Shown here: positions 60,959 through 64,000 of the stretch, in pieces | How positions within the stretch are numbered: the stretch's first letter is position 1 | Layout: the number at the start of each line of letters is the position of its first letter | Source of the DNA: GCA-2705445 sp002705445 | Lineage (GTDB): Bacteria; Pseudomonadota; Gammaproteobacteria; Poriferisulfidales; GCA-002705445 | Length of the DNA stretch: 64,000 nt | Direction: 5' to 3' | Assembly: GCA_045561235.1 (NCBI GenBank) | Contig: JBJKYB010000002.1 | Span: 682,001 to 746,000 of the forward strand | Position numbers and translations under genes: made by a program | Notes under the pieces: generated by a model | The model's input: the letters and a program-made list of their open reading frames with translations, nothing else | The model's database searches: none | Told to the model about the DNA's origin: nothing

Positions 60959-61588
60959 ATGTTTGGATTATCAAAAGCCTCTAAAGCAAAAAAGATTTAC
61001 GACTCTTTATCGTCTTTGCTACAGTCATTAAAAGATTGGACGCCAAATAAAAAGCTTCCTGAAGATATGTGGACAGACCCATATATGATTGGTTATTTTT
61101 TTAAAACAGTAGCATTATCAGAGTTAATAACAAATAAAAAACCATATAGCGCAAGTCCAGATCAGATGATAGCAAAGTTATGCTTTGAAAATTACATTTG
61201 TCCAAACGAATTTAGTAAATTTGAAAAAAAATTGTTTGAACTGATGAATAAAGAGTTTGTTGCTAAAAAAGAAGGAAAATTAGAATTTGATAGTTTGGGA
61301 AATCATACTTCAAAAGATGTTTCCAAAGATGTAGATGATTTCTTACTCGGCAATAGACACGCAAGTAGAGTTATTTTTTTATTGGGTGGCGTTCTTAAAA
61401 AAGAGATTCAAGAACAGGACCCTCAGATTATAGAAGCTAAAGAATTAACAGCATCTAATAAAGAAAAGGATAAAATAGCGGCTGAAAAATTAGGTTTACA
61501 GTATCGTGATATGTTGCCCTTCTATTTATCTAAAATATATCTAAAAAAGAGAGTAGAAAATTTTTTTTTAGACTATCCACCTAAGTGA
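60959..61588 (+). CDS. Unknown 209-residue protein
   Basis: Predicted soluble, mainly helical, no signal peptide or membrane segment. Visible features are a lysine-rich N-terminus (LSKASKAKKIYDSL), a middle helix region with MIGYFFKTVALSELI, a hydrophobic segment RVIFLLGGVLKKEI, and a helical C-terminus ending in FFLDYPPK. I do not recognise a family. It is cotranscribed with the yjbQ-like gene (12-base gap). Codon use is like the core genes, so it appears to be a genuine gene. Confidence 0.7.
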   Translation: MFGLSKASKAKKIYDSLSSLLQSLKDWTPNKKLPEDMWTDPYMIGYFFKTVALSELITNKKPYSASPDQMIAKLCFENYICPNEFSKFEKKLFELMNKEFVAKKEGKLEFDSLGNHTSKDVSKDVDDFLLGNRHASRVIFLLGGVLKKEIQEQDPQIIEAKELTASNKEKDKIAAEKLGLQYRDMLPFYLSKIYLKKRVENFFLDYPPK

Positions 61589-61638
61589 GTCCACCTATAA
61601 ATAGATGAACTCTTTCTTAACATCAGGTTAAGTATCGC

Positions 61639-61740
61639 TTACAGCTTATGAGGCATCAATCCACGATAGTACAATCTTCTGTACTGTCCGTTTATTTTCC
61701 TATTTGGATGTGCCGCCATTATTTTTGCAAGTGTATACAT
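61639..61740 (-). CDS. Putative small protein, 33 residues
   Basis: Open frame from ATG at 61740 to TAA at 61639, with AAGGAGG five bases upstream of the ATG, a perfect ribosome-binding site of a kind very rare in this window. The product begins MYTLAKIMAAHPNRKINGQY and is basic, with two YR/RR pairs and no membrane segment. It fills most of the 276-base gap between the unknown gene and the DUF2182 gene. It is too short for homology judgement. Confidence 0.5.
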   Translation of the reverse strand: MYTLAKIMAAHPNRKINGQYRRLYYRGLMPHKL

Positions 61741-61864
61741 ATTTGCCTCCTTGGTTTTAACTTAAGGTAAGCTTTTTTCCCATGCTTTATGGCTATATAA
61801 AAAAGAAATTTTATAATTGATTTTATTAAATAGAATATCTTTGATTTTTGCAAGAAAACAATAT

Positions 61865-62776
61865 TTAGACAAATAAAAAGTATATCCCTGCAATAATCAG
61901 CCCAATACCGGGTATTACAGTGATTAATTTACGAAAAGTGTTCTCAAAAGAATCTGGAGTTAAGATCAATTTTTCTAACAAAACAAAAATAGTAAGAGCA
62001 ATAACAAATGTCATATTCATAACACCAGCAGCTAATAAAATTGCCATTAAAAACCAACAACAGAATACACAATAAAATCCATGCCCAAGACCCATTCGAA
62101 AAGCACCGTAATTACCATCTCTCCAATTTGCCATCACTAAAGAAAGAGGTGATCGACATTTTTCAAGACAAGCATTCTTATATGGTGTCAGCTGATAAAT
62201 TCCCGCTGCAATAAGCACAATAGCAGAAAATATTCCATTAATAGACGCCATCATTGGATTCATTAAACTTACTTGGTGAAGCGGATATTGTATTATTGAG
62301 ATTCCTATTGAAAATAAAATCCAAGACACTAGATAGCCAAAATAAAATATGTAAGTAGGAGTGTATTGTAAATTATTTTTTCTTTTTGATTTGTTTACTG
62401 TTGCGAACATTAAAACAGTTGGAATAATACTTGGGCTCATCATAGCTACCATCATTATTGCCCACATTACGATTAGTTGATAAAAATCATTTGAGCTCCA
62501 ATTATTATTTATAGGCGGCATCCAATAAGTATTTGGTAGCCATGTTGTGGAAGAAGTATTCATCATCATATCGCTGCATTGACTTTTGTCGCCCATATCC
62601 ATTTTCATTTCAGACTGTGGCTTCATATCCATTCCCATTCCTATTCCTTTCATATTCATATGGGACATGTTGTTGTCCATTGTAAAAAGAAAATACCATC
62701 CAGCGAGCGCAACAGCTAAAACCCCAGCTATTACTGTATTTTTTTGCATTGAACTTAGGCTTTCTTGATTAGACAA
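61865..62776 (-). CDS. DUF2182 metal-binding integral membrane protein
   Basis: 303 residues. One N-terminal helix (14-32) is followed by a striking Met-rich segment (33-73) with about a dozen methionines plus H39 and C67, like copper-binding Met motifs, and then about six membrane helices carrying MWAIMMVAMMSPS, YQLTPYKNACLEKCRSPL and MGLGHGFYCVFCCWFLM, the DUF2182 signature with C-x3-C and CxxCC. TTG at 62776 has AAGGAG upstream. Function unknown; such genes often accompany DUF1326 genes, as here. Confidence 0.85.
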   Translation of the reverse strand: MSNQESLSSMQKNTVIAGVLAVALAGWYFLFTMDNNMSHMNMKGIGMGMDMKPQSEMKMDMGDKSQCSDMMMNTSSTTWLPNTYWMPPINNNWSSNDFYQLIVMWAIMMVAMMSPSIIPTVLMFATVNKSKRKNNLQYTPTYIFYFGYLVSWILFSIGISIIQYPLHQVSLMNPMMASINGIFSAIVLIAAGIYQLTPYKNACLEKCRSPLSLVMANWRDGNYGAFRMGLGHGFYCVFCCWFLMAILLAAGVMNMTFVIALTIFVLLEKLILTPDSFENTFRKLITVIPGIGLIIAGIYFLFV

Positions 62777-62930
62777 TTTTTCTCCTTTTGATTAGTACAA
62801 ATTCTCAATTCACATAAAATATGTAGATTCTAAATCATGCTATATAAATATCAATTTAAAAGATATTTGATATATTGCTATAAAAATTTAATCATGAAAT
62901 CAACAAGTTATATCAAATCAAGATAAGACA

Positions 62931-62958
62931 TTGACATTTTCACTAGGTATACTAAAGT
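62931..62958 (+). promoter_or_regulatory. Candidate promoter for the DUF1326 gene
   Basis: A perfect TTGACA (62931-62936) is followed at 16 bases by TAAAGT (62953-62958). A better-looking TATACT at 62948 is too close (11 bases). It lies in the 218-base gap between the divergent DUF2182 and DUF1326 genes, which otherwise holds AT-rich sequence without recognisable features. Confidence 0.35.
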
Positions 62959-62994
62959 TATGCGAAATAGGTAATTTAAATATTAGGAGTGAAT

Positions 62995-63615
62995 ATGTCC
63001 GAAAATTGGAGTGTAAAAGGTAATTATTTTGAGTCATGTAATTGTGACCTAGTATGCCCATGTATTTTTTTAGAACCACCAACAGAGGGTTTCTGTGAAG
63101 CGCAAGTTGGTTGGTCAATAGACGAAGGTCATTTAGATGGCGTTGATCTTAGTGGAAGAAAAGTTGGTGTTTGGTTGCATGCACCATGTGAAGGCGAAAA
63201 TAAAAACCTAACAGATGGCGGATGGTCACTCGCATTGTACGTCGATGACGGAGCAACTGACGAGCAGTTTAATGCTATATGTGAATTGTGGAGCGGTAAT
63301 CATGGCGGACATCTTGCGGTAATTGCAAGTTTGGTAGGTGAAGTCATGAGTGCAGAAAAAGCCCCAATAACCATAGAAGATACTGCAGAGAAAAAGGTTT
63401 TAAAGATTGGTGATGTCGGACATGAAGAACTTGCTGCTGTTGTTGGTATGGATGGTGGTGCTGTAAAAGTTAGCAACATGCCTTTAGCTGTTGCGCCTCC
63501 TTATGATATTCAAGTATTTAAATCTGTTAAGAATACATACACAGGAAATGGTAAAAACTTTTCTCAAACTGGAAAAGTTGGATTAGCATCTCCTTTCGCG
63601 TATGGTCCTAACTAA
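62995..63615 (+). CDS. DUF1326 protein
   Basis: 206 residues, predicted cytoplasmic. The N-terminal YFESCNCDLVCPCIF cluster (C15, C17, C21, C23) plus C34 is the hallmark of DUF1326, with GWSIDEGHLDGVDLSGRKV following; later FNAICELWSGNHGGHL and VEVFKS-type strands. Probably metal or Fe-S binding; no biochemical function is established. ATG 62995 with AGGAG upstream is preferred to GTG 62989. Codon use is richer in GC than neighbours. It is divergent to the DUF2182 partner and followed by a strong terminator. Confidence 0.88.
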   Translation: MSENWSVKGNYFESCNCDLVCPCIFLEPPTEGFCEAQVGWSIDEGHLDGVDLSGRKVGVWLHAPCEGENKNLTDGGWSLALYVDDGATDEQFNAICELWSGNHGGHLAVIASLVGEVMSAEKAPITIEDTAEKKVLKIGDVGHEELAAVVGMDGGAVKVSNMPLAVAPPYDIQVFKSVKNTYTGNGKNFSQTGKVGLASPFAYGPN

Positions 63616-63650
63616 AGAATAATAATAATAATAATATATGTTGAGCTCTT

Positions 63651-63678
63651 AAGGTCGCTTTTGCGGCCTTTGTTTTTT
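63651..63678 (+). terminator. Rho-independent terminator after the DUF1326 gene
   Basis: An eight-pair stem (AAGGTCGC / GCGGCCTT, one G-T pair) with a TTTT loop, then TGTTTTTT. Upstream lies a short AATAAT microsatellite (about 63619-63635). It separates the DUF1326 gene from the following MORN gene. Confidence 0.85.
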
Positions 63679-63717
63679 GTCAAACAAAATTTGAAATTTT
63701 ATAATAGGTTGAGTTTT

Positions 63718-64000
63718 ATGAAAAAAATAATCATCATAATTTTAATGTTAAATCCAGGCATTATCTTTGCTGAATCTTCAGTTCCAAAATGTAAAGGCTC
63801 TGATGATTCAAAATGGACTAATTGTTTTGGTTCTATATCAAAAAATGGAACAGCTTACGTAGGAGATTTTTTAAATGGAAGAATGCATGGGAAAGGAACA
63901 TTCACCTATTCAGATGGGGCAACATACTTTGGTGATTTCAAGAATGGCAAAGAGTCTGGAAAGGGAACTTTTATTTGTTGGCAACACGGAGCTAAATATG
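63718..64000 (+). CDS. Secreted MORN-repeat protein (5' part)
   Basis: The frame is open from ATG at 63718 to the end of the window, so it is truncated by the edge. A signal peptide (MKKIIIIILMLNPGIIFA) is followed by MORN-type repeats, with AYVGDFLNGRMHGKGTFTY and TYFGDFKNGKESGKGTF. MORN proteins are found at membranes and in lipid contacts; in bacteria the function is mostly unknown. The family is clear from the repeats; total length is unknown. Confidence 0.82.
   Translation, partial: MKKIIIIILMLNPGIIFAESSVPKCKGSDDSKWTNCFGSISKNGTAYVGDFLNGRMHGKGTFTYSDGATYFGDFKNGKESGKGTFICWQHGAKY

Noticed and set aside
63619..63635. AATAAT microsatellite as a functional element
   Set aside because: Short low-complexity tract expected in AT-rich DNA; no further support.

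Overview
This window is a dense, very AT-rich stretch of a gammaproteobacterial chromosome. Gene orders that are classical for Gammaproteobacteria recur in it: the dcw wall/division cluster; lpxC-dciA-M23 peptidase-secA-argJ; zapD-coaE; bamD<>rluD-pgeF; bcp<>dapA-bamC; xseB-ispA-dxs-folE2; ypjD-corB; mreBCD<>gatCAB; hemA-prfA-prmC<>TPR-lolB-ispE-tRNAGln-prs-rplY-pth-ychF. Low GC, tiny intergenic gaps, many overlapping genes and several domain-level trimmings suggest a streamlined marine or symbiotic lineage. A persulfide dioxygenase, a diheme cytochrome c4 and O-acetylhomoserine sulfhydrylase are compatible with a sulfur oxidiser of the SUP05/Thioglobus kind, but that placement is inference. 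No transposase, integrase, CRISPR array or rRNA was seen.

Layout. 1-10,132 (+): mraY (3' end), murD, ftsW, murG, murC, murB, ddl, ftsQ, ftsA and lpxC build peptidoglycan precursors, the divisome and lipid A; ftsZ is absent from its usual place between ftsA and lpxC. 10,129-21,772: dciA, an M23 peptidase, secA, argJ, a ThiE-like protein, zapD, coaE, nadE, bamD, rluD and pgeF. 21,834-26,214: a stand-alone, apparently highly expressed periplasmic binding protein with a long leader, a prolyl-tRNA synthetase without its editing domain, a LysR regulator and a peroxiredoxin. 26,294-33,209: dapA, bamC, folE2, dxs, ispA, a tandem-duplicated xseB and fdhD. 33,187-41,502: corB, ypjD, slt, metY, cytochrome c4, ibaG, persulfide dioxygenase and RNase D. 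41,507-56,877: mreDCB, gatCAB, prmC, prfA, hemA, then a TPR protein, lolB, ispE, tRNA-Gln, prs, rplY, pth and ychF.

56,898-64,000 is different. It starts at tRNA-Met, whose last 15 bases are repeated 860 bp downstream, and it is accessory in character: a small outer-membrane protein, a four-gene MerT/MerP-like metal-handling operon with an outer-membrane-like protein and a Cys-rich secreted protein, a 15-bp tandem repeat, a dienelactone hydrolase, YjbQ, an unknown protein, a 33-residue small ORF with a strong ribosome-binding site, the DUF2182 and DUF1326 pair (Met-rich membrane protein and Cys-rich soluble protein), and the start of a MORN-repeat protein. This is the best place in the window to look for an undescribed system.

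Overarching oddities: several core enzymes carry clean in-frame domain losses or gains (ProRS without INS, PrmC without its N-domain, SecA without the zinc tail, ThiE without MutT, doubled XseB, extended BamD). At nine convergent gene ends the stops touch or overlap, three of them sharing a palindromic TTAA, leaving no room for terminators.
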